Positions 1-9,680 of a DNA stretch of 64,000 bases are shown here, piece after piece. How positions within the stretch are numbered: the first letter of the stretch is position 1; each line of letters begins with the position of its first letter. Source of the DNA: G964020105 sp964020105 (GTDB lineage: Bacteria > Pseudomonadota > Alphaproteobacteria > WRAU01 > Hepatincolaceae); the NCBI GenBank assembly GCA_964020105.1, contig OZ026535.1, positions 186,001 through 250,000 of the forward strand, in the 5' to 3' direction. The notes below the pieces were generated by a model, which ran no database searches, was not told where the DNA came from, and saw nothing but the letters and a program-made list of their open reading frames with translations. A program made the position numbers and the translations under genes.

Positions 1-1221
1 TAATATTATAAGAAAAAGGAAAAAATATACAAATACAGCTGTAGAAGCATCATTATTTATAAATTTCCCATTATAATATGATACAGCAACATGTTTCTTT
101 AAAAAAAGTGTGCTTAGATAGGTTTTAGATACTACATAAGCAATTTGAAATCTATAAACTTTTATTCCGCACGCTGTTGATCCAGCGCATCCACCTATAA
201 ACATAGCAGTGAATAATAACATAGTGGGAAATACACCAAATGTGCTGTAATCGTAAGAAACATAGCCTGTTCCTGTAATTAATGAAATTACTGAAAATGA
301 TGAGTATCTAAGAGCGTAAAATATATTTAAGCCATTATCCCAACTTAACCACAAAGTCATAATTACTATGAAAAAAATAACTAACTTAAACAACCCTATA
401 ACTTGTTCATCTTTAAATATATTTATTTTTCTTAAAAAAAACAAATTATATAGTAATACATATGGTAAAGCACCACTAAGCATGCCAAACATCAATATTA
501 CCTCTACTACAGGACTATTAAAATGGGCAATTGATGCATTTTTGTTTGAAAATCCTGCTGTTGATACAGAGGTTAGTGAATGAATTAAAGAATCAAACAA
601 ACTCAATTCACCTATGAATAATAGTGCAAATAGAATGACAATTGTTATAGTGGCGTAAATTATAATCATACCAAGAGCAATCTTTTTTGCTTTATCAATG
701 GCATTATCAAAAGTTTCAAATGCCTCTACTTTAAATAACTGCATTCCTCCACCTTGCAGTGATGGAATCAAAATTACTGCCGTAACAATTATACCTATAC
801 CTCCTACCCATTGAATTAAGCCTCGCCATAAATGAAAACCATAGGATAAATCATTTAAATCAACAACGATCGTTGCTCCGGTTGTTGTTATCCCTGACAT
901 TATTTCAAAATATGCATCAGTGTAACTTAATTGGAGATAGCTAAATTTAAGTGGGAGAGCAGCAAATCCAACTATTACAATCCATGATAGCAAAGTTAAT
1001 ATCAAACCATCTTTGGTGCTTAGGGTTTTAGTTTGTTCTTTTTTATTTGCAAATGCAAGTAACATCCCTATGAAGGATATTATTAAGGAAAAAATAAAAA
1101 ATGATCCTGTTCCTTTATCGCCCATATATAGATCTAACAAAGCAGGAGCCAACATCAGCAAGCCTATTGCTGTTATGAGGTATCCTAAAAGAGATAATAT
1201 TAGTCTAAAGTTAATTTCCAT
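1..1221 (-). CDS. trkH: TrkH-family potassium uptake protein (3' end beyond window)
   Basis: This is the membrane subunit of a Trk-type K+ uptake system. The frame is open from the ATG at 1221 down to base 1, giving 407 residues of a family that usually has about 480, so the C-terminus lies outside the window. All four pore-loop signatures are visible in order: TTGAT, STAGFS, TGTGY and GGCAGSTACGIK. They lie between many hydrophobic helices. The family needs the cytoplasmic NAD-binding partner TrkA, which is not in this window. The gene is transcribed away from everything to its right. The family call is firm; only the length is incomplete. Confidence 0.93.
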   Translation of the reverse strand, partial: MEINFRLILSLLGYLITAIGLLMLAPALLDLYMGDKGTGSFFIFSLIISFIGMLLAFANKKEQTKTLSTKDGLILTLLSWIVIVGFAALPLKFSYLQLSYTDAYFEIMSGITTTGATIVVDLNDLSYGFHLWRGLIQWVGGIGIIVTAVILIPSLQGGGMQLFKVEAFETFDNAIDKAKKIALGMIIIYATITIVILFALLFIGELSLFDSLIHSLTSVSTAGFSNKNASIAHFNSPVVEVILMFGMLSGALPYVLLYNLFFLRKINIFKDEQVIGLFKLVIFFIVIMTLWLSWDNGLNIFYALRYSSFSVISLITGTGYVSYDYSTFGVFPTMLLFTAMFIGGCAGSTACGIKVYRFQIAYVVSKTYLSTLFLKKHVAVSYYNGKFINNDASTAVFVYFFLFLIIL

Positions 1222-1333
1222 GATGCAATTTTCGTTGAATATAACTTATATAAATCATTGTACAATCTGAAGCTATATTGTTATCATTATAGCAAGAAAA
1301 TTTTTTAGTGCAATTTTAATTAACCTGGAAATT

Positions 1334-1828
1334 ATGAAGAAGCCTTTGATATATATGTTAGCAACTTTTTTCGTTCTAATAATATCAGCCTTGTTGGTTT
1401 ATAAATATCTTATTAACAAGGAGAGAGCTTTTAATGTAGCTGATATTAAAATTATGTTAGATAAGGGAGCTTTGATAGTATATAAAAAAGAAATAATTTG
1501 GCAAAATCAGGAGGGTGTTTTAGTTGGTAAAATTGACTATCAGCAGTTTGCTTCTTCCATAACTTTTTATTTATCCAAAAAGTATATTTCTGTGATTAAT
1601 ATATTAGATGGTACGCCAAATCGTAAGAGCACTATACCTTGTTTAAATATTGTTCACTTATTTCCTAAGGAAGAGATCAAAGAAATTATTCGCACAATAT
1701 TAGTTAATCAAAATAAATCAGCTAGTGTTAGTCATTTGAAGATAAAGGATAACATGTTTGTTGAATATCATCAAAAAAGCTTACAGGGCGGCAAAACAGA
1801 ACTCTATTGTAAATTATATTATGTTTAG
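1334..1828 (+). CDS. Hypothetical membrane-anchored protein, 164 aa
   Basis: I do not recognise this protein. Residues 5-25 form a single hydrophobic helix after a short MKK start, so it is probably an inner-membrane-anchored protein with most of its chain in the periplasm. The remainder is mixed alpha/beta in composition, rich in Lys and Ile, with two cysteines and no known motif. It is transcribed divergently from trkH. It reads as a real gene: it has a long uninterrupted frame, ordinary codon use and no better frame on the other strand. No function can be assigned. Confidence 0.7.
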   Translation: MKKPLIYMLATFFVLIISALLVYKYLINKERAFNVADIKIMLDKGALIVYKKEIIWQNQEGVLVGKIDYQQFASSITFYLSKKYISVINILDGTPNRKSTIPCLNIVHLFPKEEIKEIIRTILVNQNKSASVSHLKIKDNMFVEYHQKSLQGGKTELYCKLYYV

Positions 1829-1909
1829 TTTTCTGCTGTAAACTTTTTATTAACTAAATTATAGTTAATATTCTTTTAAGGATAGAAATTTTAATTGGAG
1901 TATGAAATT

Positions 1910-2065
1910 ATGTCAGGCGCTAACAACTTGCTTTCTTTAATGAAGTCTTCTGTTTCTAGTAAAACTGAAGAAAAGGATACTAGTACCGCATATTTAGAGG
2001 ACATGATTGCAAAAATCCAAGCTACAAAATCCTTTAATAGGATAGCTGATAAAGAAAGCGAATAG
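1910..2065 (+). CDS. Small ORF, 51 aa, coupled to the nuclease-like gene
   Basis: An ATG at 1910 is preceded by GGAG at 1897-1900 and opens a 51-codon frame ending in TAG at 2063-2065. The product is polar and probably helical, with a Ser-rich N-terminal half and a charged C-terminal half ending KESE. It has no membrane segment and no cysteine. Its stop codon overlaps the AGGAG ribosome-binding site (2064-2068) of the next gene, an arrangement typical of translational coupling. I recognise no family. The good start context and the coupling argue that it is real; its short length is the main doubt. Confidence 0.55.
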   Translation: MSGANNLLSLMKSSVSSKTEEKDTSTAYLEDMIAKIQATKSFNRIADKESE

Positions 2066-2075
2066 GAGCTGCAGA

Positions 2076-2909
2076 GTGGTTGGTTGTTTTTCTTTTTTGG
2101 CATCTTTACAATTTTGCTGTAGAGGTTTCCTAAAGCTACCATTATCAATTATTTTCCTGTGCTTTGGTTCTTATGCTTTGGCAGCAGAAGATCTAATTGA
2201 GGAAAAAAATTTAGAGGTAATTACAGTAATAGATGGAGATACAATTGTTATTAAGGATAGTAAAAAGCAAGAAAAAAAAGTTAGATTAGCTGGAATACAA
2301 GCTCCTGAGTTGTTTTCTGAGCCAGAAGAAAAATATGCAAAAGATGCAAAAGATATTTTAGAAAAACTACTGCAAGGACATACTGTTAACATCATATATA
2401 ATAAAAAAACAAAATATGATAAGTATGATAGAATTTTAGCCGATGTTTATATCCATGATAATAGTACTTGGGTCAATGCTGTATTGGTTGAACTTGGATT
2501 ATCGTATGTTTATCTAGTTGGGAAAATGCAACTACCAAAAGTAGATAATTTAATAATTTTAGAAGATCAGGCAATAGCAAATAAAAAATCTATTTGGAGT
2601 GAGGATAGTGTACTTATTGCTGCTCAGGAAATGGAGAAACATGTTGGATATTATAAGATTATTGATGCAGTAGTTGTAAATACACGCAGTAGCAAGCATT
2701 CAATATGGTTGGAACTAAGTGATCAAAAGTCGCAAGGCTCATCAATTAGGATAGACAAAGATAAAGTAAGTAATTTTCCCACAAGCTTTAATTTTAAAGA
2801 TTTAGAAGGTAAAAAAATTAGAATTAGAGGGTATGTAGAAAAGTATTCTCCTAAGTATGGTGCCTTTGTAAATGTTGTGTTTCCTTATGCTATTAAAGTT
2901 ATGGAGTGA
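2076..2909 (+). CDS. Staphylococcal nuclease-like (SNase/thermonuclease) domain protein, exported or membrane-anchored
   Basis: The protein has 277 residues. A hydrophobic segment at about residues 18-37 ends in ALAA, consistent with a signal peptide. An SNase fold follows at about residues 46-155. It shows VIDGDT (D53, D55), VRLAGIQAPE (R70 and E78) and KYDKYDR (R119), which match the Arg-Glu-Arg catalytic set of the family. A C-terminal part of about 120 residues is not recognised. I chose the GTG at 2076 because AGGAG lies 7 bases upstream. Known members cut DNA and RNA with Ca2+. Secretion into the periplasm or beyond is inference from the signal sequence. The role could be nucleotide scavenging or may be non-catalytic. 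Confidence 0.82.
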   Translation: MVGCFSFLASLQFCCRGFLKLPLSIIFLCFGSYALAAEDLIEEKNLEVITVIDGDTIVIKDSKKQEKKVRLAGIQAPELFSEPEEKYAKDAKDILEKLLQGHTVNIIYNKKTKYDKYDRILADVYIHDNSTWVNAVLVELGLSYVYLVGKMQLPKVDNLIILEDQAIANKKSIWSEDSVLIAAQEMEKHVGYYKIIDAVVVNTRSSKHSIWLELSDQKSQGSSIRIDKDKVSNFPTSFNFKDLEGKKIRIRGYVEKYSPKYGAFVNVVFPYAIKVME

Positions 2910-2998
2910 TCTTAAGTAATCTTATTTGTTGAATGGGGGAAGAGAAAAGATTATAATTTAGTGTTTTGAATTGCTATAATTTCTAAGTGGAGAGATTT

Positions 2999-4201
2999 AT
3001 GAGTATTAAATTTGTTAGTCTTGATGACGTGGTTGTTGATAATAAAAGAGTTTTAATTAGGGTTGATTTAAATGTCCCAATAAAAAACTCTAAAATTTCA
3101 GATATGGAAAGAATAGTACGATCTGCGCCAACTATTAAGGAATTATCAGAAAAAGGAGCTAAGGTTATAGTTATTTCTCATCTTGGTAGACCAAAAGGAG
3201 AAGGGTTTGAAGAAGAGTTTTCTTTAAGACCAGTGGCTGAGGCTTTATCTAAAGTTTTAGAGAAAAAAGTTTTGTTTGCTGAAGATTGCATTGGTGAGGT
3301 TGCGCTTAATGCAGTTTCTGCTTTGCAACCTGGTGATATTTTGATGCTTGAAAATGTTAGGTTTCACAAAGAGGAATCAAAAAATGATAAAGAGTTCACC
3401 AAAAAATTAGCAGCTTTAGGGGAGTTGTATGTTTCTGATGCATTTTCTGCTGCTCATAGAGCCCATAGTTCTACGGAAGGGTTAGCTCATCTACTTCCTT
3501 ACGCTGCTGGTAGATTAATGCAGGGTGAACTTGAAGCGTTAGAAAAAGCTTTAGGTAATCCTAGTAAGCCGGTCACAGCAATTATTGGAGGAGCAAAAGT
3601 TTCTACCAAGTTGGATGTATTTTTTAATTTAGTTAAAAAAGTGAATTATATTATTATTGGTGGAGGTATGGCCAACACATTTCTTTATTCCTTAGGAGTG
3701 GATGTAGGTGATTCATTATGTGAAAAAGATATGGCTGATTCTTGTATGAAAATAATCAATGATGCTAAACATAATCATTGCCAACTTGTTTTGCCTGCAG
3801 ATTTTTGTTCTGCTAAAGAATTAAAAGAAGGTGTGGAAACTATTATTGGTGAAAATAACTCATTACAGGAAGGTTACAAAATAATGGATGCTGGTCCTAA
3901 ATCAACCAAAAATTTCATAGAAGTTATAAAACTATCTAAAACTTTAATATGGAATGGACCTCTTGGAGCGTTTGAAATATCTCCATTTAATACATCAACT
4001 AACTCTGTTGCTAAGGAGGTTGCGGCACTTACTGTAGGAGGCTCTTTAGTTTCAATTGCAGGTGGAGGAGATACCGTTTCTGCTCTTCATTCTGCGGGGG
4101 TTTATGATAGCTTTACTTATGTATCAACAGCGGGGGGAGCATTTTTAGAGTGGATGGAAGGTAAGCAGTTACCAGGAGTTATTTGTTTATTAAAAAGGTA
4201 G
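2999..4201 (+). CDS. pgk: Phosphoglycerate kinase
   Basis: This cytosolic enzyme interconverts 1,3-bisphosphoglycerate and 3-phosphoglycerate with ADP/ATP. The 400-residue length is normal. The N-terminal RVDLNVPI motif, the ISHLGRPKG substrate loop, the ENVRFHKEE segment and the C-terminal GGGDTVSAL nucleotide-binding loop are all present. The ATG at 2999 is preferred over the in-frame GTG at 2987, because GGAGAG at 2989-2994 is correctly spaced for 2999 and lies downstream of the GTG. Rickettsia species lack glycolysis, so pgk separates this genome from that genus. In Anaplasmataceae and Midichloria-like bacteria the enzyme probably runs towards triose phosphate. No other glycolytic gene lies in the window. 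Confidence 0.97.
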   Translation: MSIKFVSLDDVVVDNKRVLIRVDLNVPIKNSKISDMERIVRSAPTIKELSEKGAKVIVISHLGRPKGEGFEEEFSLRPVAEALSKVLEKKVLFAEDCIGEVALNAVSALQPGDILMLENVRFHKEESKNDKEFTKKLAALGELYVSDAFSAAHRAHSSTEGLAHLLPYAAGRLMQGELEALEKALGNPSKPVTAIIGGAKVSTKLDVFFNLVKKVNYIIIGGGMANTFLYSLGVDVGDSLCEKDMADSCMKIINDAKHNHCQLVLPADFCSAKELKEGVETIIGENNSLQEGYKIMDAGPKSTKNFIEVIKLSKTLIWNGPLGAFEISPFNTSTNSVAKEVAALTVGGSLVSIAGGGDTVSALHSAGVYDSFTYVSTAGGAFLEWMEGKQLPGVICLLKR

Positions 4202-4239
4202 TTGATATTTGTGGTTTACTGTTTTGATTGAGAAATATT

Positions 4240-4863
4240 GTGTTTAATAGACTTTTGTATATAAAAAATCAACTTATAGATAAGCTTACTAGTTATGCTA
4301 GTTCGCCATACGCATTGATTATTTTGATTTTAGTTGCTTTTACAGAAAGTTCATTTTTTGTTGTACCTCCAGATGTATTACTTATAATAATGGCTTTTTT
4401 AATACCCAAAAGAGCTTTTTTTTATGCAGCAGTAACAACAGTTTGCTCTGTTTTAGGAGGAATATTTGGGTATTTTATAGGCTACTATTTCTTTGATGAT
4501 TTTTTTGCTGAATATATTATAAATAGCAGTAAGTATGCCGGTTATTTTTTCGATTTTCAAAGATTTTATGATGAACATGCAGGACTAGCTATTTTTATAG
4601 CTGGATTTACTCCTATACCATATAAAATAGCTACAATCACTAGCGGTTTTTTTAAAACTGATTTACTACTGTTTATATTCTTTTCATTTCTCTCAAGAGG
4701 ATTAAGATTTTTTATTTTAGCCACCTTAATACATTTTTATCATAAAAGAGGTAAAGAGATATTGCTACGTAATTTTAGATTGATAGTTGTTATGGGATCA
4801 CTAATATTAATTATTCTGATTGTGGCCTATAAGATACTTGAATCAAAGGGATTTATAAATTAA
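4240..4863 (+). CDS. YqaA/DedA-like (VTT domain) inner-membrane protein
   Basis: This integral membrane protein has about 207 residues and at least four hydrophobic helices. It has the features of the VTT/SNARE-associated family: a re-entrant region with FTESSFFVVPPDVLL, a G-rich helix (GGIFGYFIGYYF) and the conserved FIAGFTPIPYKIATITSG stretch. Relatives are implicated in lipid or undecaprenyl-phosphate scrambling and membrane homeostasis. The frame can also begin at TTG 4228; I favour GTG 4240 because a weak GAGA precedes it. It is followed after 3 bases by a small membrane gene and then a dsbB-like gene. All three are probably co-transcribed, as similar genes are in Rickettsia. Confidence 0.82.
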   Translation: MFNRLLYIKNQLIDKLTSYASSPYALIILILVAFTESSFFVVPPDVLLIIMAFLIPKRAFFYAAVTTVCSVLGGIFGYFIGYYFFDDFFAEYIINSSKYAGYFFDFQRFYDEHAGLAIFIAGFTPIPYKIATITSGFFKTDLLLFIFFSFLSRGLRFFILATLIHFYHKRGKEILLRNFRLIVVMGSLILIILIVAYKILESKGFIN

Positions 4864-4866
4864 AGC

Positions 4867-5109
4867 ATGAAAAAATTAGATTTTATAATAGTTTTTATTA
4901 TTGGGATAGCAGTATTATTTTTATTTATATTGCTTAGTCCTTCTTTCGTACAACTTTTAGTAAGAGTAGGGGTCATAGAAAATTCTAAAATAGGATTTCA
5001 GAATATTATAGTATTATTTTATACTATTTTAGGGATAATTTTTGTGCTTTTGGCAACTATTTTTATTAGGGTGCTTGCTAAATTTTTTGGAAATAAAGAT
5101 GTTAATTAA
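4867..5109 (+). CDS. Small two-helix membrane protein, 80 aa
   Basis: The ATG follows the preceding stop codon by 3 bases, and the 3' end overlaps the start of the dsbB-like gene by 11 bases, so it is tightly packed into a three-gene unit. Two hydrophobic helices (about residues 6-33 and 45-70) are separated by a short polar loop, with a basic C-terminus. There are no cysteines and no motif I recognise. It could be an accessory subunit for either membrane neighbour. The tight packing is the main evidence that it is translated. Confidence 0.65.
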   Translation: MKKLDFIIVFIIGIAVLFLFILLSPSFVQLLVRVGVIENSKIGFQNIIVLFYTILGIIFVLLATIFIRVLAKFFGNKDVN

Positions 5110-5542
5110 TAAATTTAATGTGATTTTGCTTTTACAAATAACAGCTTGTTGTATATTGTTGGGATCTTTTTCCTTGGAGTTGTTTTTTGGAGTACTTGTT
5201 TGTAGTTTATGCATCATACAAAGGATGTTATGGGTTTCTTTATTGTTAAATAGTATTCTTATAAGATATTTAAAAGTATTAATTCCTTTAATTATGCTTG
5301 CTAATATTGGAGTTGCTTCTTATCAGATGCTTTTACAGTATAATATTGTAACTTCTTCTTGTCCGATAGATTTTGATAATTCAAATATCTCATGCTCAGC
5401 TATAGATTTTAAAATATTAGGACTACCTCTTTCCTTTTATAACATTATAATTAATTTGTTATTGTTGATTATTTATAAAAAAACATCTGCACTAATAACA
5501 AATACTAAAGCTAGTAACATAAAAAAATTATATAAAAAATAA
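5099..5542 (+). CDS. dsbB: DsbB-family disulfide bond formation protein
   Basis: DsbB re-oxidises the periplasmic thiol oxidase DsbA and passes electrons to quinone. This 147-residue membrane protein has four hydrophobic helices. It shows the first redox pair as VCSLCIIQR (the family pattern CxLCxxQR) and a second periplasmic pair, SSCP ... ISCSA, followed by LGLPLSFYN as in other members. The start is the ATG at 5099; upstream extension is possible in frame but would lie inside the preceding gene. No dsbA is in this window. Functional redox activity is inferred from the four cysteines. Confidence 0.85.
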   Translation: MLINKFNVILLLQITACCILLGSFSLELFFGVLVCSLCIIQRMLWVSLLLNSILIRYLKVLIPLIMLANIGVASYQMLLQYNIVTSSCPIDFDNSNISCSAIDFKILGLPLSFYNIIINLLLLIIYKKTSALITNTKASNIKKLYKK

Positions 5543-7053
5543 GAACGAATAAGATAAAATATGATGAGAATAATCACTAAGTTAGTATTGGAAACCATGC
5601 TTAAGAAAGTAGGCAAACATCTAAAAATTATAATTATTCCCATTTAATATGTATTTTTTGTAAAACTGGTGTAATATTTAGGCATTTGTTAGCTAGGTGT
5701 CTATTTATTTCTATAAAAAAATATGTAAAATTCTAAAAAATAGAAGCATATAAAATCTCCTTGTAGTAGTAACAAATTAGGGATTAATTTTCGCCGTTAA
5801 AAAATTGCACTTTTTATAACACAGGCAAAACATAAGAAAATAAGAGTTTCAGAGAGGAATCAAGAGAGAAAGAGATAGTTAATAGTAGATATGTGTGAGT
5901 GGTTATGATTTTTTTCATAACTCTTAGTGTAGTGGGAAAAAATGTTTCACGGGAAACAAGCTTCAAAGGGGCAGTTAGATAGAGAGAAGCAAGTGGTGAC
6001 TGTTCGGAGGAGAATGGCATGGATGAATATTATTAGTTAGTAAAGATATAGTTGATCTAGTGAATAAAAAAATTAGTTATACTTGATTGATAATTTTATT
6101 GATTACCAGATTCCTAGTTAGTAGGTAATGTTTTTATGATAGTTTGCTGATTTACAGACATTAAATAAGGAAGAAATAATAGGATACATGGCAGGGTGCA
6201 AAATATATAGAAATAGAGGAGATTTTATTGTGAGGTTGTTTGAAATTAAAAGATATATTAAATGGGATTAAATTTTACTTAAACATAAACAAAAAGGCTT
6301 TTTAGGCAGAGGAAAGATATGGTGAGAAAATGCAACTACAATACAAAAACAACTTCAAAAAAACTCCGAAAATAGAATATGCATTCCCATTATATATGGT
6401 TCAAACTTAACTTTTACATAAAACACAGTTAAATAAGCATTTTCAAGCAAAGTGTCTGTTTTCTCGTAAAAAATTAAATGTACAAACATTGAATATTTAT
6501 TTGTTGTATAAAACGTACTATAGTTCCTAATAAATAAGGCTTTAAGAGCTTATTGAAGGAATACTTAGAAAGTGGAATATATTAAGTTTAAACTCCATTC
6601 CTATTATAATTGTTCCGCTACAATTAAGGGATGTAATTTTTTACTTTTAGCTATTATATTTCAGCAAAGGCAAGCTTAATAAAGCCAAAGTAGATTGGGA
6701 AGCCAGAGGAAGAAAGGATGTATATAGAGGATGTCAAGTAAAGTTGGCATATTAAGAGTTATTGCTGAGGTAAAAAGCTTATTAACAACAAAGCATCTGT
6801 AGAATAAATGCAACTTGCAGTTAAGAATAATAAGTATGAATTAACTGACAAAAAATCTAAAATATTAAAATTAAAACCATATTGATCCGACAGTAAATAG
6901 GAAAAAAACTTGTTAAGATTATAACAAGGAAAAATTAGATATTTAGATCAATTAATGGATGGCGGAACAACTACTATCTTTTGCAACTCTCTAAAAAGGG
7001 AAGCAAAATAGCTCAAGCTAAATTAGCAAGTTAAAATAATATGATAATGAAAA
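5543..7053. other. 1.5-kb stretch without an intact gene
   Basis: No open frame here looks like a gene in either direction. The longest (minus strand, about 5.8-6.0 kb) is short and has no recognisable content. The plus strand from about 6.66 to 7.0 kb shows short runs of coding-like amino-acid composition broken by stops in every frame, as expected for a decayed gene, but I cannot name a parent. No tRNA, RNase P, tmRNA or repeat array was seen. The stretch ends at a terminator serving the minus-strand gene to its right. Confidence 0.6.
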
Positions 7054-7081
7054 AGAGGTGATACCAAAATGGATCACCTCT
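7054..7081 (-). terminator. Intrinsic terminator for the 7128-7667 gene
   Basis: A perfect 9-bp inverted repeat (AGAGGTGAT at 7054-7062 and ATCACCTCT at 7073-7081) encloses a 10-base loop. Read on the minus strand, the second arm runs straight into TTTTC, giving the hairpin-plus-U-tract layout of a rho-independent terminator. It lies 47 bases past the stop of the minus-strand gene. Confidence 0.75.
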
Positions 7082-7127
7082 AAAACTTAAAATTTGATAA
7101 ATCGCCTTACCAGTACTTTGATAGTTT

Positions 7128-7667
7128 TTATTGACTTTGTAATTGTATATACCCATCCTCAGAATATAGTAAGTGATTTTTTTCATTAACAACTATAGAT
7201 TTTTTATACCTAGGATTAAAAAAAACTTTATAGATGTCAAGATCTATTAGAATGCCATTAGAATCTTCAAAAGATAAAGAATTATCGGCAATAGCTGTTA
7301 CCAAATTCATATTATATAGTGTCTCTTCCATTTTATTAGTACTAATTCTAGCTAGCACTGATGAGAAGGCAGCAACAAATTCTCCTTTTTTAGTTAATTT
7401 AATCCATAGTTCAATACCTGAAGAAGGGGTTACATAAACATGGACAAACTCATCCTTATCAGTAAAATCTGTAACAATTGGCTGAGCGCCATAGGTGTTA
7501 AATTTATTACCCAGCCTAGAATTAGCATCTTCAATAAGTGATTGTGCTATATCGGAGTAATCTACTGTTTTATTGTAAAATAAAATATATAAAATAAAAC
7601 TAATAAGTATTATAATAACTGGAGCTAGCAATAACATCCAAGGCTTCATTTTTGTTGTTTGGGGCAT
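7128..7667 (-). CDS. Hypothetical membrane-anchored protein, 179 aa
   Basis: I do not recognise this protein. After a short basic N-terminus, one hydrophobic helix (about residues 10-30) would anchor it in the inner membrane with the remaining 150 residues outside the cytoplasm. The soluble part is mixed alpha/beta, lacks cysteine, and contains a Tyr/Asp-rich C-terminal third. It follows the lytic transglycosylase gene on the same strand, with about 140 bases between them, and is followed by a clear terminator. It may therefore be the last gene of that transcript. A cell-envelope role is possible but unsupported by any motif. Confidence 0.7.
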   Translation of the reverse strand: MPQTTKMKPWMLLLAPVIIILISFILYILFYNKTVDYSDIAQSLIEDANSRLGNKFNTYGAQPIVTDFTDKDEFVHVYVTPSSGIELWIKLTKKGEFVAAFSSVLARISTNKMEETLYNMNLVTAIADNSLSFEDSNGILIDLDIYKVFFNPRYKKSIVVNEKNHLLYSEDGYIQLQSQ

Positions 7668-7805
7668 GAGTTTATCCTCTAAAAATTAAATATAAATAAA
7701 TCTATAAAGTGCCTACTAATTACGTATGGCGAAAATATACATTCTTAATATGAATATAGCAAAAAATAAATAAATAACAATGAAATTAGTGATTATAAGA
7801 TTACA

Positions 7806-9680
7806 TTAAAAATTTTTGTATGAGAAATTTTTCAATGTATTAATTGTTTCTTGATCGACGTTGTAATATATTGGTTGTCCCCCTTGCACTAAGGAGTATA
7901 GTGCATGATTTTCTAAGCCAAGTTTAAATTGATAAATCCAGTAATCAGTGGTTACACTTTTTACATAATTTCTAGTTTCTCTAAATGGAATGCTTTCAAT
8001 GAAAAATAATGGATCATTAACCATACGGTGTGAATCTTTTTTCCATTTATCAACATGATAAGAGCCAGCATTAAAACTGCCTAAGGTATAGATCAAATTA
8101 CCATTAGTAACATTTATTAATTGCTTTACATACTGTTGTCCAATTTCAATATTTGTGCTAGGTGAGGTTAAATACGCATTATTTTGTTCAACTTCAACAG
8201 CATATTTTTTAATAACGTAGGCGGCAGTAGAGGGCATAATTTGCATTAATCCAGTGGCCCCAGGACCACTAACAGCACCAGAGTAAAAAGCAGATTCTCT
8301 ACGCATAACCGCCAGCAGTAGTGCCGGATCAAGCTCATATCCATTTTTTAACTCTACAAAAAATATGGGATATGATAAATGTGACAAACCATAATACATA
8401 CCTTGTTGTCCTGCAAATTTTAATCCCAAAGCAGGCATGGGAACTTGTTGTGCCATATAAATAAGTGCGTTTAAAATTGTCATTTCATCCGATTTATTCA
8501 TACTAGCTGTATCATAATTAGCTAAAAATATTAACTCCTGTTCTGCCCAGTCTAGAAGACCAAACTGCAGTAAGGCTAAAGCCCTGCGAGAATAACGATT
8601 ACTAGTCAAAATATCAATTGATTCTGCCGGTAAACTTAGATAATTCCATGTATAATTAGGTACTATACCTAATTCCTCTGACGCTATTATTCCATAAAAA
8701 TTATAAATATACCTAGATGCAATTTCTAATCCTCTATAATAGTTGGTGATATCTGTATTTTTTAGTGATACTCTAGCATACCAATAACTTCCCAAGGCCA
8801 CCAAATCTGTGGGTAGGCTACCATCTGTTTTCATTAAGTTAGCAAAGGATGCTGCACTGTTTTTATAATCTTTCATTCTATAGTAAGCTAAACCCATTGT
8901 AGAAAAAGATTCAGCAAACAATTTCTCATTCCTTTTTAGAGATTTACGTGCCCAAAATATTGCTTGATTATCATCTCCATCTAAAAAATACGACTTTCCA
9001 AGTAACATACAGTAATAGTCGTAAGTATTTTTATCTAATGTTTTTATCACCTGTGAAGATAGTAAAATGTTTTTTACATTTAATGTTCTACCTCCTTTTA
9101 GATGACTACGAATGGTTGATGTTGTACTATTATCTATAGGCTCTGCTTTTTCAACTTTACCATTAGGCAAGTAGGGCTCAATATTTTTGAAAGTATCATG
9201 TCTCATATATAAAGGAACAAAGCGATCATAAAAACTGTTGGGTTTTTTTAATGATAATTTTTGTGAGGCTTTTTTTGCTTTATCTTGCGCCATCTTATAT
9301 ACTATGCTGGCCACACCATGATCAGAATATTCATTTAACCATTTACTTAACTCTTCATAAGTTGGATTATAATTTTTGGCAACATAACGCATATAATACA
9401 TATAACTTACTAACAGATTGTTTCCAAGTGTTTTTATTATGGCGTCTGCTTTAACATAATCATGTTGTCTTTGAGCAAGATAAATACTATGATATTTTTC
9501 TAAATCCGACTTGCTTAATATCTTAGGTAAATTTTTATAGGCATCTGAATAGACAGATCTATGAAAAAAATATTTCGTGTCTTCCATTATTTTGGGATCG
9601 GCAGCTAGGACATAATAACTCATACATAAAACAACTTGAAAAGCTAAAAAACTAAGAATAAGTTTTGTATTCTTTAACAT
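7806..9680 (-). CDS. slt: Soluble lytic murein transglycosylase (SLT domain)
   Basis: This periplasmic enzyme cleaves peptidoglycan glycan strands to form 1,6-anhydromuropeptides. The 624-residue protein has a signal peptide (about residues 1-27, ending LAA) and a long alpha-helical superhelical region. The C-terminal SLT domain has the catalytic Glu at about residue 462 (MRRESAF), then GATGLMQIMPSTA and a GSFNAGSYHVDKW segment. The length and layout match Slt70-type enzymes. Its ATG overlaps the stop of the uracil-DNA glycosylase gene by one base, so the two are co-translated. Its presence implies that some peptidoglycan is made or recycled. Confidence 0.93.
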   Translation of the reverse strand: MLKNTKLILSFLAFQVVLCMSYYVLAADPKIMEDTKYFFHRSVYSDAYKNLPKILSKSDLEKYHSIYLAQRQHDYVKADAIIKTLGNNLLVSYMYYMRYVAKNYNPTYEELSKWLNEYSDHGVASIVYKMAQDKAKKASQKLSLKKPNSFYDRFVPLYMRHDTFKNIEPYLPNGKVEKAEPIDNSTTSTIRSHLKGGRTLNVKNILLSSQVIKTLDKNTYDYYCMLLGKSYFLDGDDNQAIFWARKSLKRNEKLFAESFSTMGLAYYRMKDYKNSAASFANLMKTDGSLPTDLVALGSYWYARVSLKNTDITNYYRGLEIASRYIYNFYGIIASEELGIVPNYTWNYLSLPAESIDILTSNRYSRRALALLQFGLLDWAEQELIFLANYDTASMNKSDEMTILNALIYMAQQVPMPALGLKFAGQQGMYYGLSHLSYPIFFVELKNGYELDPALLLAVMRRESAFYSGAVSGPGATGLMQIMPSTAAYVIKKYAVEVEQNNAYLTSPSTNIEIGQQYVKQLINVTNGNLIYTLGSFNAGSYHVDKWKKDSHRMVNDPLFFIESIPFRETRNYVKSVTTDYWIYQFKLGLENHALYSLVQGGQPIYYNVDQETINTLKNFSYKNF

